From JAXGXJ01 sp963829545 (GTDB taxonomy: Bacteria; Actinomycetota; Thermoleophilia; RBG-16-64-13), in NCBI GenBank assembly GCA_963829545.1, contig CAWHIX010000012.1, forward strand, positions 1 to 64,000: a stretch of DNA of 64,000 nt, in the 5' to 3' direction. The translations under genes were made by a program, and so were the position numbers. The first letter of the stretch is position 1. Each line of letters opens with the position of its first letter. Below the pieces are notes generated by a model. It had not been told where the DNA came from, ran no database searches, and saw nothing but the letters and a program-made list of their open reading frames with translations. This document shows, in pieces, positions 9,313 to 19,911 of the stretch.

Positions 9313-9337
9313 CAGTGTACACTATTACAGTGTGCAC
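9313..9337. promoter_or_regulatory. Candidate operator/promoter of the toxin-antitoxin pair
   Basis: Two direct copies of CAGTGTRCAC at 9313-9322 and 9328-9337, start to start 15 bp. Each has a near-palindromic GTGTAC/GTGCAC centre, and CAGTG (9313) is also inverted as CACTG further on. On the minus strand the spacer reads GTAATAGT, which could serve as a -10 box ahead of the antitoxin. Spaced repeats just upstream of an RHH antitoxin are typical of autorepression. Confidence 0.4.
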
Positions 9338-10294
9338 TGGAAGCCACTCGCCGAGCCGCGGCGCACGAAGCTCGAACCCCCTTGCTCAGCCACCCGGCTC
9401 GGTGAGCTTGAAGGAGATAGCTCGCCCTGCACGACGATGCGCTTCGAGGCACTGTAGAGGGGATGGCAGGCGGCCAGCGACACCTGCTCCCTGCCCGAGT
9501 TGCGCGACCTCCTCCACCTCATTGGGCTTGACGATGACCACCCGGCTCACTCTATAGCGGGCCACGGCATAGGGCAGCACCAGGTCGACCAGATCACCCT
9601 CCTTGACCTTGTCGAACTTCCTGAAGGGAGCCCCGTAGGTGGTCCGATGACCCGAGACCACGAAGTTGCCTCCCTGACCGGGGAGCGGCGTCTCCGGCCA
9701 ATGGCCGGGCCCTTCGCGCAGATCACGGGTGTCGGTCCCCTCCAGCATGATGACGTCCACCCCGATACTGGGGATGATGATCTTGCCTATGGGCTCGCCC
9801 CCCGTGCCGCTCAGCTGCTCCTCGAAGGCGTCGGCGGCGGCCTCGAAGGCATCCAGCTGGGCCTGGCGCTCCTGTTCCGCCGCCAGGATCGCAGCTTCGG
9901 CAGCGGCCTTCTCGGCGCGCTCGCGGCGGCGCTCGCGGCCGCGGCGAGCTTTGCTCGGCGTTGGCGGCCCGCTCTTCGACGGAGATGAAGTCCTCGGAAC
10001 TGAGGCCGGACGAGCTGACGACCATGCCCGGGTTCTCGCTCTCCAGTTGCTCGCGCAATCCCCGCTGCTCGTACCAGGTGTAGGCCCAGGTGCCGAGGGG
10101 ATAGGCGAGGAGGAGGACGCCGGCGATGATCATGAGGTTGGCGACCCAGCGCTTCCAGGAGCGGCGCCTCTTCCCGCCAGGGTCGTAGCCGGGACCGGCG
10201 TGGTCTCGTCCTGCGCCCCCTGACTGGGTGCCGGATCCTCCGAGGCGGGGGAAGCCTCGGCCTTGTCCCCTATATGGGCGTCATCCAGGTCCAT
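9325..10294 (-). CDS. Class E-like sortase (three frameshifts)
   Basis: Membrane-anchored cysteine transpeptidase that attaches LPxTG-like proteins to the wall or to each other. From the ATG at 10294, an acidic N-terminal segment is followed, after a shift near 10180, by KRRRSWKRWVANL and a membrane helix (LMIIAGVLLLAYPLGTWAY). A charged linker, shifted near 9950, leads to the sortase domain: IIIPSIGVDVIMLEG, catalytic His in VVSGHRTTYGAPF, and, after a shift near 9495, catalytic Cys in VSLAACHPLYSASKRIVV with the supporting Arg. The C-terminal ~35 residues are unusual. The stop lies inside the candidate antitoxin operator region, so the gene converges closely on the TA promoter. Confidence 0.8.
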
Positions 10295-10419
10295 CTTGGC
10301 GTCAGTATACCCTCAGAGCCGCGGATCCCGCCGCGCAGCCATCCTTTCCGAGCCTCGCGAGATGGTAGATTGAAGTCTCGGGCGGGGGCCGAGCCGATGA
10401 GCCGACGTGTGGAGGAACG

Positions 10420-11388
10420 ATGAGGCTGCTGGTCACGGGCGGAGCAGGGTATATCGGAGCGATAACCGCCCGCCGACTCCTCGATGTCGGTCACGAGGTC
10501 ATTGTCCTCGACACGCTCGAGAAAGGCAGAGCCGAGGCCGTCGACCCCCGGGCGCGTCTGGTCGTAGGTGGGGTGGGAGACGACTCGGTGCTGGAACAGG
10601 CCCTGCCCGGCGTGGACGCCGTCATGCATCTGGCCGGGTACATCGAGGTGGCCGAGTCGCAGGCCGCGCCCGGAAAGTACTTCCGCAACAACGTGGCTGC
10701 CCCGCTCGTGATGCTGGAGGCCATGGTGCGGCACGGGGTGACGGCCCTGGTGTTCTCTTCCACCGCCGCCGTCTACGGGGAACCGGAGAGCGTGCCCATC
10801 GAGGAAGGGGCCCGGCTCCTGCCCGTGAACGCATATGGAGCCTCGAAGCTCATGTTCGAGCAGTTCCTCGACTGGTTCGGCCGCATCCACGGGCTGCGCA
10901 GCGTCCGCTTCCGCTACTTCAACGTGGCCGGCGCTTGGCCCGGCGGGATCCTGGGCGAAGCACACGACCCCGAGACGCACATCATCCCGCGTCTACTCCT
11001 GGCGCTGGCGTCCGGGAAGGATGCCTTCGAAGTGTACGGCAGCGACTATCCCACGCCTGACGGCACCTGTGTCCGCGACTACATCCACGTGCTCGATCTG
11101 GCGGAGGCCCATCGTCTGGGGCTCGAATGGCTGGGCGAGGGACGCTCCGGCGACGTATTCAACCTGGGGAACGGACGGGGCTTCTCGAACCTCGAGGTGG
11201 TCCGCACCTGCGCCGCGGTCACGGGCAAGGACGTCAAGGTGGAGATGGGCCCACGCAGAGCCGGCGACCCGGCGCTGCTCATCGCTTCCAGCACGCGGGC
11301 CGGGGAGATCTTGGGCTGGCGACCGCAGCGGACCACGCTCGAGGAGATAGTGCGAGACGCCTGGGAGTGGCACTCCGCGCGAATCTGA
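10420..11388 (+). CDS. galE: UDP-glucose 4-epimerase
   Basis: Extended short-chain dehydrogenase of 322 residues that interconverts UDP-glucose and UDP-galactose. It has NAD motif GGAGYIG (7-13), VVGGVGD, HLAGYIEVAES, the catalytic Ser region FSSTAAVYG (Ser113/114) and YxxxK at Tyr139-Lys143 (AYGASK). The late GalE signature PDGTCVRDYIHVLDLA is present. The frame is intact; the ATG at 10420 has GGAGGAACG just upstream as ribosome-binding site. It supplies sugars for surface polysaccharide and sits opposite a CpsB-type phosphatase gene. Confidence 0.93.
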   Translation: MRLLVTGGAGYIGAITARRLLDVGHEVIVLDTLEKGRAEAVDPRARLVVGGVGDDSVLEQALPGVDAVMHLAGYIEVAESQAAPGKYFRNNVAAPLVMLEAMVRHGVTALVFSSTAAVYGEPESVPIEEGARLLPVNAYGASKLMFEQFLDWFGRIHGLRSVRFRYFNVAGAWPGGILGEAHDPETHIIPRLLLALASGKDAFEVYGSDYPTPDGTCVRDYIHVLDLAEAHRLGLEWLGEGRSGDVFNLGNGRGFSNLEVVRTCAAVTGKDVKVEMGPRRAGDPALLIASSTRAGEILGWRPQRTTLEEIVRDAWEWHSARI

Positions 11389-11417
11389 CCCTCAGGACCC
11401 GGAGGCCGCGCACCGGT

Positions 11418-12324
11418 TCAGGCGATCCGACGATCCGGCGATCCACGATTAGGAGATCGGCCTCTCCATCTCTTCCACCATGACTTGCCGCCCTGGCGGC
11501 TGTCGGGAAAGCCCGGCAGGGGTTGCCGGCCGGCCAGCACGCGTTCTGGATTGAGCCCCACCAGGGTCTGCAGGTAGTCCTCGGGCGCCCGCTTGCGCAA
11601 CTCCTCGATCAGGGGGGCCAGACTCCAGGTGTAGTCGACCTGGGCATGACCGTCCGAAGCCAGAAGTGACAGGGAGCCGCGCGCAAGCAGATCCAGGAAC
11701 GTGCGCATGCTCCCCTTGCGGAAGGGGCCGGCGAGACTCCCCGCGGTCCCCTGGGCGACCGCCCCGGCTCGGATGCAGTCGTCGAGTAGTTCGGGCGAAC
11801 GCTGCAAACGCTCGTTGCGTTCGGGGTGCGCCAGAATGGGAGTGTAGCCCGAGGTCCTCAGGCGAAAGAGGGTCTCCTGCAGGAAGGGCGGCCAGCCATG
11901 GAAAGGGGTCTCGATGACGATGACCCCTTTCGACCCCGGCGGCGACCCCGGCGGCTCTGCGGCGTCGACCCGCCGCGGGCGCCGCCTCCTCCGGCGAGCC
12001 AGACCCATCGATCGCGAGTCGGGCGATCATGTCGGCGTCCGCCTCGGCGATCACGCTCAGGTCGACCTCGAAGCCCAGCAGCAGACGCACACCGATGCCC
12101 TCCTCGCGAAGAGCAGCCTCCACCTTCTCGCGCACCTCCCGGGCGCGGTCCAAAAGCAGCGGGTCCCAGTCGTAGAGATGGGGGGTACACACGATGGTGG
12201 TCGTACCGGCCTCCCAGGCACTGCGCACCATGCGCAGACTGGTCTCGAGGTCCGGGCAACCGTGGTCCAGCCCGGGGAGCAGATGTGAGTGAGTGTCGAT
12301 CACTCGTTCGGGCAGCTTACTCAT
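11418..12324 (-). CDS. CpsB/CapC-type PHP-domain phosphatase (one frameshift)
   Basis: Manganese-dependent tyrosine phosphatase family that acts on capsule/exopolysaccharide kinases. PHP metal motifs are visible: IDTHSHLLPGLDHG at the N-terminus, CTPHLYDWD, GFEVD and, after a shift near 11990, ILAHPERNERL and LLASDGHAQ. IETPFHGWPPF is the typical family segment. The start MSKLPERV at 12324 is preferred over a Met six codons upstream. A Pro/Arg-rich stretch around the frameshift is not conserved. The tail after LPGFPDS is basic and low in complexity. The gene ends close behind galE, which fits a small polysaccharide locus. Confidence 0.8.
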
Positions 12325-12417
12325 TTCGAGGAGGAGGCGCAATCCTTATCACGAGGATGGGCTGGAGCCGATAGTATATGAGCACGTAGCCCGTCACACT
12401 CGGGAAGGGTGATCGGA

Positions 12418-14192
12418 ATGCCAGAGTTGTTCGGAATGCCGTACCTGTTTCCAGCCATTGTCGTGGTGGTCCTGCTGGCGGCACTGGTCATGGCGCTGGT
12501 GCGCCAGGCGACGGAAGCAGACCGCGAAGCCTCCCACGGAGATGACGCGCGTGGAGAGGGAGACGGAGGCTGCAGCCTCCGACCCGTTTGAGAGGTTCGC
12601 TTCCCCTTATCCCCCGCTCGAGTCCTCTGGCCCCGATGCGGTACGAAGCCATCGAGACAAACGAAGCAGAGGCGACGAGCGCCGCCATGGCCGTGACGAC
12701 GGTCGAGGCGGCGGTCGAGCCGGAAGCAGCGCGCGGCGGTCGAGGCGGCGGATGAGCCGGAAGCAGACGTGACGGCGGTCGAGGCGATCGACGAGCCGCA
12801 AGTAGCCGCGACAACAGTCCAGGCGGCCGTCCAGCCGGAAGTGGCCGCCGCGGCGACGCTGGCTTGGACCTGGGACGATGATGACGAGCTGACTGGGACT
12901 GAGACCTCGGTCGAGAACGATGAGCCGGCCGATACTGAAGCCTGGGCAGAAGATTCCGGCGATACTGACCTCAGAGAGAATGGCGAGCCGGCGGTGACGG
13001 CCGAAGCCGAAGAAGGGGCGGAAGTGGAGGAGAGCGGCGAGCAAGCCGCCGCAGACGGCGAGGTGGCCGAGCCGCAGTGGCCGGCGGTTCCCTCAAACGG
13101 CTCCCCGGTCCGGCAGGCGGACCAGGTCAAGGCCTCATCTGGACAGGGTTTCGACGCCGACCCGATCACGCCCATCCTCATCGAATTGTTGCACGGCTGG
13201 GGAGAGTTCTCGTCCACGGAGATGAAGAGGTTGAGCCTCTTCCGGCCCGAGAAAGTCCAGGCGGCCGTAGGAGCCCTCGAGATACCCAAAGACCTCAAGA
13301 ACGATCAGGACGTGCACGGTCGCCTGGAACAGTTGGCGCTTTATGCCTCCCAGCTCCAGGCGGGGACGCAGGGGACCGAATCCGAGAACGGCGACGTCAC
13401 GGCCGAATCGGGGTCCGAGGCCCGGCCTGACGCCGAGGCCGACGCCGCCGAGGCCGGGACTCCCGTCGAAAGCACCCTCGCCGCCGCAGCCCGACGATGA
13501 TGAGAGTGCAGGTCCTGTTGAAGCCGAAGCCGTCTTTGGGGCCGCGGCTTTGGCCGCCGCGGTCGCTGCGGCCGAGGCAGAATCGACCGATGCTGAGCCT
13601 CCTGCTCTCATCGGCTACGCCGGAAACGCCTCTCGCAACGCTGCCCTGGGCTCTGGAGGCCAACCAGTGGGAGCAGGCAAAAGTGGAGCCGGACGCGCAG
13701 GAGTTCAAACCATACGAGGAGTGGCCGCTGGCCGCCTCGACCCAAGTGGGCAGCGGAGGGCTCGGGTTCGAGGCTTGGGAAGCACGACCGGCCCTAGGGA
13801 TTCCGGAGGATTCCGACGCCATGGAGGCGGGAGCTCTCGCGGCCTATGCAGGCGGTCGAGCGAAGGCGAGCGACCACGATCCTCTGGACGACACCCTGGA
13901 GACCGCCCTACGCCCGGCCTCTCCCCTGGGCGGTATCGTCAAGACGGCCGACGATCTCATGGCCTTGCCCCCCGGAGAGCGAGCCGAGATGGTGGCGTTC
14001 CTTCAGCCCTCGGAGTTGGCCGGCGTCCTCAAGCGCACCGACGACCCCGAACTGAAGCGGGCCATCATCGATACTCTCGAGAACGTCAGCACCCCGGCCT
14101 CACTCGACGTCCTTCGCGAGTGTTTGGAGGATCGAGACCTGGAGATCCAGGCGTACGCCCTACAGGCGGCGGATAGGATCCTCGGACACTGA
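12418..14192 (+). CDS. Membrane-anchored acidic protein with C-terminal HEAT-like repeats (several frameshifts)
   Basis: Not a family I can name. From the ATG at 12418 (GGAAGGG upstream) there is a short N-terminus, one membrane helix (FPAIVVVVLLAALVMALV) and a charged segment. Shifts near 12560 and 12740 lead into an Ala/Glu/Val-rich region with repeats such as VEAAVEPEA and VQAAVQPEV. A conserved-looking block follows (TPILIELLHGWGEFSSTEMK, then RLSLFRPEKVQAAV), then more acidic filler, a shift near 13490, and a C-terminal part: DDLMALPPGERAEMVAFL, ELKRAIIDTLENV and SLDVLRECLEDRDLEIQA, which resembles HEAT repeats. The layout suggests an anchored scaffold. That the pieces form one gene is inferred from frame continuity. 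Confidence 0.5.
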
Positions 14193-14224
14193 CTCAGACG
14201 CGCCGCCGCGCGAGGTCGGTGGCC

Positions 14225-15187
14225 TCATGAGCCCGCCAGCGAAGGTCCGAGCACTCGGGCGTGACGCAACACCTCCGCGGCATCGAGTCCGGAGCGCCAG
14301 GCCACGAAGGCGCAGCGCTTCTCGAGGTCGAGCGGCTGCAGGAGGATGTCGTCGCCATCGAAGGTGGCTGCGCCTCCGCCGGCTTCCTTCAGGATGAGAA
14401 GACCGGCGGCGATATCCACCGACCGGGAACGGACCGCGGCCACGAGGATGTCGGCGATACCCGCGGCCACGTAGCAGAGCGACAAAGCAAGAGAGCCTAT
14501 CTGCCGGATGCGCATGTCCTGGCTCCGACCGGCGGCTCCCATCGCACTCAGATCCTGATAGCGGAAATGGTGCCTGTCGGGACGTCCGGCCTCGAGAAGG
14601 ACCACCTCCACCACTTCCGAGGCGAAGCGAGACGCCTCGGTCTCCAGCGGGATGGCCGTGAACCCGAGACCAGGATCGGCCTGGGCGCCCGCCGGCGTGC
14701 CGGCGCCCGGCGACGGCGAGGGCAGCAGCCGCAGCAGTCCGGCATCCTTGATGGCCGCGAAAGCATGTGGACGAAGGTAGTCTTCGATATAGGCCACCTT
14801 GACATCCCGGATGAGGGGACCGTCGGCCACCGCTATCGACGCACAGAAGGGCTCGAGACCACGCTTTGCGTTGAGGCTGCCGTCAAGGGGGTCCACCACC
14901 ACTCTCCAGGGCGCGTCGGCCGGCCCACTCACGCCCGATTCCTCCGAGACCAGCCGGTAGGGAGCGGGGGCCTCGGCCGCCAGGACCCGGTGCATGGCGA
15001 TCTCGCAGGCGCTGTCGATCTCCATGGTCGTGTCCCCGCCGGCACCCCGACCCAGAGGGACCCGGCCGGCGGCGGTTCCGTGGAGAGGCAGGGCCGCCTC
15101 CTTGCCCGCTCGGGCCATGTGTGCGGCGCAGGCGAGCCACCGCCCCTCGACAGTGTTCGTGATCATCACGCCTCCATCGGTCGCCAT
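14225..15187 (-). CDS. Inositol monophosphatase-family phosphatase
   Basis: Mg2+/Li+-sensitive sugar or inositol phosphatase family, 320 residues, frame intact. It shows LVSEESG (metal-binding Glu-Glu), the signature VVDPLDGSLNAKRG with DPLDGS, and a late SVDIAAGLLILKEAGGG segment that stands for the WDxAAG motif, with Val-Asp in place of Trp-Asp. Related proteins include archaeal dual inositol monophosphatase/fructose bisphosphatases; the substrate cannot be told here. The 30-residue Pro/Gly/Ala insert near residue 175 is not conserved. The first Met (15187) or Met8 (MITNTVEGRW) could be the start. Confidence 0.82.
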   Translation of the reverse strand: MATDGGVMITNTVEGRWLACAAHMARAGKEAALPLHGTAAGRVPLGRGAGGDTTMEIDSACEIAMHRVLAAEAPAPYRLVSEESGVSGPADAPWRVVVDPLDGSLNAKRGLEPFCASIAVADGPLIRDVKVAYIEDYLRPHAFAAIKDAGLLRLLPSPSPGAGTPAGAQADPGLGFTAIPLETEASRFASEVVEVVLLEAGRPDRHHFRYQDLSAMGAAGRSQDMRIRQIGSLALSLCYVAAGIADILVAAVRSRSVDIAAGLLILKEAGGGAATFDGDDILLQPLDLEKRCAFVAWRSGLDAAEVLRHARVLGPSLAGS

Positions 15188-15263
15188 CGCCGGGGCGTCG
15201 CGTGCGCAGTCGTTCGTCGGACTGCTTCATGATACCTAACGGGGAGATACCATAAGGACAACC

Positions 15264-16192
15264 ATGCATAACGTCCACACCCGCAACGGAGCACCTCTGC
15301 CCCGGCCTTTCGGGGGCGCCACGCCCGCCGTGGCCGCCGGCCGATCGCGGCGGCCGCGGCCGCGTACATGGTGTTCGAGGCCCAGTGGGTACAGTGCCGG
15401 CAGGTCGACCTGCCCGTGCGCGGGCTACCCGACATCTGGGCGGGCACGACTATCCTTCACCTGTCCGACGTCCACGCCGGCCTCTTTCCCACCAACGAGC
15501 GGGCACTGCGCAAGGTGGTCGACTGGGCCGGTCCGCTCGCTCCCGACCTCGTGTTCCTCACAGGCGACATCCTGGGCGACAGCCGCCGTAGCCTGCGCTG
15601 TCTTGAGCTACTCGCCCACCTGCGACCGGCTCTCGGAGCGTTCGCGGTCACAGGCAACCACGAATACGGCCTGGGCAAGGGCCCTCTCGCCCGTGCCCGT
15701 CATGCCGAGAATCTTTGGGAGGCGGCGGGCATCACCCTCTTGCAGGATCGCTGTGCCTTGGTCGGAGCCCGCCGCACAACGGCCGCCGCGGGCGATACAC
15801 CACTCGCCATCTGCGGCGCGGACTACCTCAGTGGTGGCTTCGGCCTCCTCGACGAACTATCGCCCGTCACCCCCCCTGGCTCAGTCCTGCCCCCTTCGCC
15901 CACGGTTCCCTCGGACGCCTTCCCCATCCTCCTCGTCCATGAGCCTCCTCCCCCGTGCTCGCCCCTCGCCGAACGCTTCTCGCTCGCCTTCGCCGGGCAT
16001 ACCCACGGTGGCCAATTGCGCGTGCCGAGTCCGCGGGGCCTCATACCTCTGAACGCGGAGCCCGACACGCGCCTCGGCGGGCTCTACGATTGGGGACGAG
16101 GGTCTCTCGTTGTCTCACGCGGCATCGGCACCAGCTTCGTGCCCCTGCGCCTGTTGACCAGGCCGGAAGCGACCCTCTGGCGATTGGTATAA
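15264..16192 (+). CDS. Calcineurin-like metallophosphoesterase, YkuE/YaeI-like
   Basis: Two-metal phosphohydrolase with an N-terminal membrane segment. From 15368 one frame carries every motif: LHLSDVHAG, LTGDILGD, TGNHEYG and FAGHTHGGQ. The reading frame upstream of 15368 gives a basic/Ala-rich helix (PIAAAAAAYMVF), so the protein probably starts near the ATG at 15264 with a one-base shift between; the exact start is uncertain. Similar proteins act on UDP-sugar lipids or phosphodiesters at the membrane. It lies divergent from the inositol-phosphatase relative. Confidence 0.8.
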
Positions 16193-16238
16193 ACTTAGAC
16201 GCGTGTCCGCCCACCCAGACTCGAACCGGGGGCAACGG

Positions 16239-16658
16239 ATGATGCAGCCTGACGATGAGCGCACTTCGGGAGACCTCCCCGTGACTCCCTCATCCTACGG
16301 GGACGAGGTCAGACCGCAACTCGCCCATGAAGTCGTCGCCACCTACGTAGCCGACGCAGCCCGCTCGGTGCCCGGTGTCGCCGACCTACATGCCTCCGCC
16401 TGGAAGGGTCTGTCATCCCGGGTGCGCGAGGTCCATTCGGGCGGCGTGGTCATCCGCGACAACGAGCGCGACCCCGTGGACGTCGAGATCCACGCCCGGG
16501 TCCTCTGGGACGCGGCCATACCCGAGTTGGCCGGTGAGGTCGAGAAGGCCGTACGCGAGCGCGTGACGGCTCTGCTCAGCATCGAACTGGGCACGGTGAC
16601 GCTGTATGTGGACGAGATCGCCGGACCGACGGAGGTCACCGCAACGCAGGAGGGCTGA
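16239..16658 (+). CDS. Asp23/Gls24-family envelope stress protein
   Basis: A protein of about 139 residues with the Asp23 fold pattern: LAHEVVATYVADAARSVPGV, then SGGVVIRDNERDPVDVEIHA and IPELAGEVEKAVRERVTALL, ending VTLYVDEI. Family members are small proteins linked to cell-envelope stress in Gram-positive bacteria. I prefer the ATG at 16239 over the earlier start at 16203, because the first 12 codons there look non-coding. The GNAT gene starts 2 bp after its stop, so the two are probably co-transcribed. No frame damage is seen. Confidence 0.8.
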   Translation: MMQPDDERTSGDLPVTPSSYGDEVRPQLAHEVVATYVADAARSVPGVADLHASAWKGLSSRVREVHSGGVVIRDNERDPVDVEIHARVLWDAAIPELAGEVEKAVRERVTALLSIELGTVTLYVDEIAGPTEVTATQEG

Positions 16659-16660
16659 GG

Positions 16661-17394
16661 GTGCCCGAGTACCTTCCTTTGAGCGCCGCTGGACAGGACC
16701 TGCTGCCCGGTCCCTGTCGTGCCTGCGCCTGGTGGCAGACGGCCGGAATCGCCCGGGTTTCACCCACGACCGCGGCCGCAGTGCGCCATCGTTGGACGTC
16801 TTCTCTCGAATGTGGATGGGGTAGCCCCGGGTTCATCCGGCTCCCCGACGGGCGAATGCCAGCATCCCAGACCGGATGCTCCTCAGAGTCCCCCGACGAT
16901 GACGGCCCCGCATCCGCCCCACCGCGCCCGCCTCGACGGGGACAGCCGGCGCGGGCGTCACCTGGGTGGTCCACTACGCCCCGGTGGCCAACCTGCCTCG
17001 CCTTCGCGACCTCATGTTCGCGCATCTGCCCCCCGAAGCGGTGCTGCTCTTCTGCCTCCGTACCGACGGTCCCGCCGACCGACGGGCCGCCGGTCGGCTC
17101 CTCCACGCGGCCCTGAAGCAACTCAAGCAACAGCGCCTGCGCGAGGTCTACGCTCTTGCCTGCCTGGACGGCGGGACGCCGCATGAGGAGCACTGCGAGT
17201 TCTTCTCCCGAGCCTTCCTGCAGGCGAACGGCTTCGAGGAGCTGCGAAGCTGCGGGGATGTCTTCCTCATGCGCGCCGATCTACGGGCGCTCCTGTTCGT
17301 GCTGGCGCCGTTTGAGAACGCGATCAGGCGCCTGCTCCACCAGGACGAGCCGACGCCCAGCCCTGCTGCCTGGACCTCGCGCGGACCGTCGTGA
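16661..17394 (+). CDS. GNAT-type acetyltransferase (one frameshift)
   Basis: Starts GTG at 16661 with GGAGGG upstream: VPEYLPLSAAGQDLLPGPCR, then CAWWQ, a cysteine-containing head seen in a GNAT subfamily. WGSPGFIRLPDG is the first core strand. A shift between about 16890 and 16930 leads to VVHYAPVANLPRL, a domain with EVYALACLDGG and HCEFFSRAFLQANGFEE, the late helix and acceptor-side strands. The product acetylates an unknown substrate. The TGA overlaps the GTG of the nfeD-like gene. Family assignment is by pattern and moderately safe. Confidence 0.6.
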
Positions 17395-18856
17395 GAGCGG
17401 CGCCGCCGCCTGGAGCGAGGGGCGCCTGGACGCGGCGCGCAGCCGTACGCAGTGCGCCGGGCTCGGCGACCGGCCCGGACGCCCGGGCGGCCGCTGCACT
17501 CACTCTGGCCGTCGCCGCCTTGGTCCTCGCGGCGGCCGCGGTCCTGCTGCTCGCCGCCGGCATCGCCGGCCGTGGCGCTCCCAGCCGGCTCCGGGCGACG
17601 TCTGGGTCACGCAGGCGGAGGGCATCATCGACCCGGCGCTGGCCGGCTTCCTGGTCGACACCATGGAGGACGCAGCGGCCGCCCAGGCCGAGGCTCTTGT
17701 CGTGGAACTCGACACGCCCGGAGGCCTCGACACCTCCATGCGCGAGATCATCCAGGCCCAACTCGACGCGCCCATCCCCATCGTCTTCTTCGTCTACCCG
17801 CAGGGGGCCCGAGCCGCTTCGGCCGGCGTCTACATCCTCATGGGCGCGGACGTCGCCGCCATGGCTCCCCAGACCAACCTGGGCGCGGCCACCCCGGTAT
17901 CCCTGGGCGAAGAGATGGACGAGGTCATGCAGGCCAAGGTCACCAACGACGCGGCCGCTTACATCCGCGGTCTGGCGACCACTCACGAGCGCAACGCCGA
18001 CTGGGCCGAGCAGGCCGTGCGCGAGGCGGTGTCGCTGACCGCGCAGGAGGCTCTCGAACAGGGCGTCATCGAGTTCGTGGCCGCCGACACCACCGCCCTC
18101 CTCGAAAAGATGGACGGCTACGTCACCGTCCCCAAGGGCCTCACCCTGGAGACGGCCGGAGCCCCCATCTACGAAGTGAGCATGGGCTGGATACAGCGCT
18201 TCCTCCATCTCCTCGCGAATCCCAACATCGCCTACGTCCTGATGACGCTGGGTGTGCTCGGGATCATTCTGGAGATCAGCTCCCCCGGGATCGGCGCGGG
18301 AGGGATCGTCGGCGTCATCTCCCTGCTTCTCGCCTTCTACTCCTTCCAGGTACTGCCGGTGAGCTTCGTGGGGATCGCCCTGATCGTGCTGGCCGTGGGC
18401 CTCCTGGTGGCCGAGATCTTCGTTTCCAGCAACGGGATCCTGGGCATCGGAGGCGCCATCGCCCTCATCCTGGGCGGGCTGCTGCTCTTCGACACCTCGG
18501 CCGAGTACCTGCAGGTGAGCTGGCCGGTACTCATCGCCGTCGCCGCCATCGTGGTCGCCTTCTTCCTGATCGTGATCCGCGCCATCACCAAAGCCAGACA
18601 TCGACCGGTAGTCACCGGCGCCGAGGGGCTGGCCGGCGCGACGGGCACGGTGCTCACCCCTCTCCTCCCCGAGGGTCAGGTGTGGGTCCAGGGGGAGAGA
18701 TGGTCGGCCCGGTCAGAAGGAGGGGACCTGCTTAAAGACGAAGAGATAGAGGTACTAAGGAAAGAGGGACTTACGCTCGTGGTCCAGAAGCACCAACAAC
18801 CGGAGCAGTCGGAGCCGGGTCAATCGGGTCAATCGCAGCCCAGCGGGGGAGAATAA
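17391..18856 (+). CDS. NfeD-family membrane serine protease (ClpP-like)
   Basis: Polytopic membrane protease, about 488 residues. The GTG start at 17391 overlaps the previous TGA. A signal/membrane segment (AALTLAVAALVLAAAAVLLL) precedes a shift near 17580. The ClpP-fold domain follows: GIIDPALAGFLVDTMEDA, VVELDTPGGLDTSM and ARAASAGVYILMGAD, where the Ser in AASAG is the likely nucleophile. Then come four or five membrane helices and a C-terminal OB-fold NfeD domain (GATGTVLTPLLPEGQVWV). The SPFH gene starts 11 bp later; NfeD-SPFH pairs are a standard membrane-quality-control unit, the protease acting on the SPFH protein. Confidence 0.88.
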
Positions 18857-18866
18857 GGGGAAGACC

Positions 18867-19835
18867 ATGGATACAGCCACGATTGCCATCATCGTCGTCG
18901 TCATCGTGCTGGTGATCATCGTCCTGGCCTCGGCCATCAAGGTGTTTCCCGAGTACCAGCGCGGGGTGATCTTCCGCCTCGGCAGGCTCATGCGCACCCA
19001 AGGGCCCGGGCATCTTCTTGATCATCCCCATCGTCGATAAGGTGGTGCGGGTCGACCTGCGCACCATCACCATGGACGTGCCGTCTCAGGAAGTCATCAC
19101 CAAGGACAACGTCCCCGTCAAGGTGAACGCCGTCGTGTACTTCCGCGTCGTCGATCCCTCCCTGTCGGTGGTCCAGGTACAGAACTTCGTGTCCGCCACC
19201 TCGCAGATAGCCCAGACGACGCTCCGCAGCGTCGTCGGCCAGTCCGACCTCGACCATCTCCTCACCGAGCGCGACAAGCTCAACCAGCGCCTGCAGGAGA
19301 TCATCGACCTGCAGACCGACCCCTGGGGCATCAAGGTGAGCATCGTCGAGATCAAGGATGTGGAGGTCCCCCCCAACATGCAGCGCGCCATGGCCCGGCA
19401 GGCCGAAGCCGAAAGGGAGCGGCGGGCCAAGGTCATCTCCGCCGAGGGCGAGTTCCAGGCCTCCGAAAAGCTCTCCCAGGCCGCGCTGGTGCTGTCGCAG
19501 AACCCCGCTGCCATCCAACTGCGCTACCTGCAGACCCTCACCGAGATCGCCGTGGAGAAGAACTCCACGACGGTGTTCCCCATCCCCATCGATCTGATCA
19601 CGCCGTTCATGCAGAAGTACCTGGATCCGCCGGCGGGCGAGGCATGGCGCCTGCACCGGCCCCGACGGTCCCGCTAGCGCAGGCGATGCAGCTCAGCCAG
19701 CCGGCGCAGCCGACCCAGGCCGTCGAGCCGTTGCCGCTGGAGACTGAGTCCTCAGTCGCGAGCGGGGCGCCGTCTGATGCCGGGTCGATCTGGGAGGAGC
19801 CGCCCACGGACTCCGAGCCGACGCGGGAGTCGTGA
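18867..19835 (+). CDS. SPFH/band-7 protein (slipin/stomatin-like)
   Basis: Membrane-anchored band-7 protein, partner of the NfeD protease. MDTATIAIIVVVIVLVIIVL is the N-terminal membrane helix, followed by IKVFPEYQRGVIFRLGRL. A one-base insertion near 19006 shifts the frame; the rest reads IFLIIPIVDKVVRVDLR, TITMDVPSQEVITKDNVPVK, then VPPNMQRAMARQAEAERERR, typical of slipins. The frame stops at 19677 after PPAGEAWRLHRPRRSR, but the overlapping frame from 19644 gives an acidic Pro/Gln-rich tail to 19835 (ending EPTRES) that looks like a normal C-terminus after another single-base shift. The end is therefore uncertain. Confidence 0.85.
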
Positions 19836-19911
19836 TATCAGCGAGACACCGCTGCGACCCCCCCGAGCCACCGGCGGCCGGGGGGGCGAGGCGCGCGGCC
19901 CCCCATCCGGA

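Noticed and set aside
16203..16235. CCCAGACTCGAACCGGGG on the plus strand, which looks like the complement of a tRNA T arm and acceptor
   Set aside because: No D arm, anticodon arm or matching 5' acceptor strand is found in either direction; it could be an old tRNA fragment but cannot be supported as a gene.
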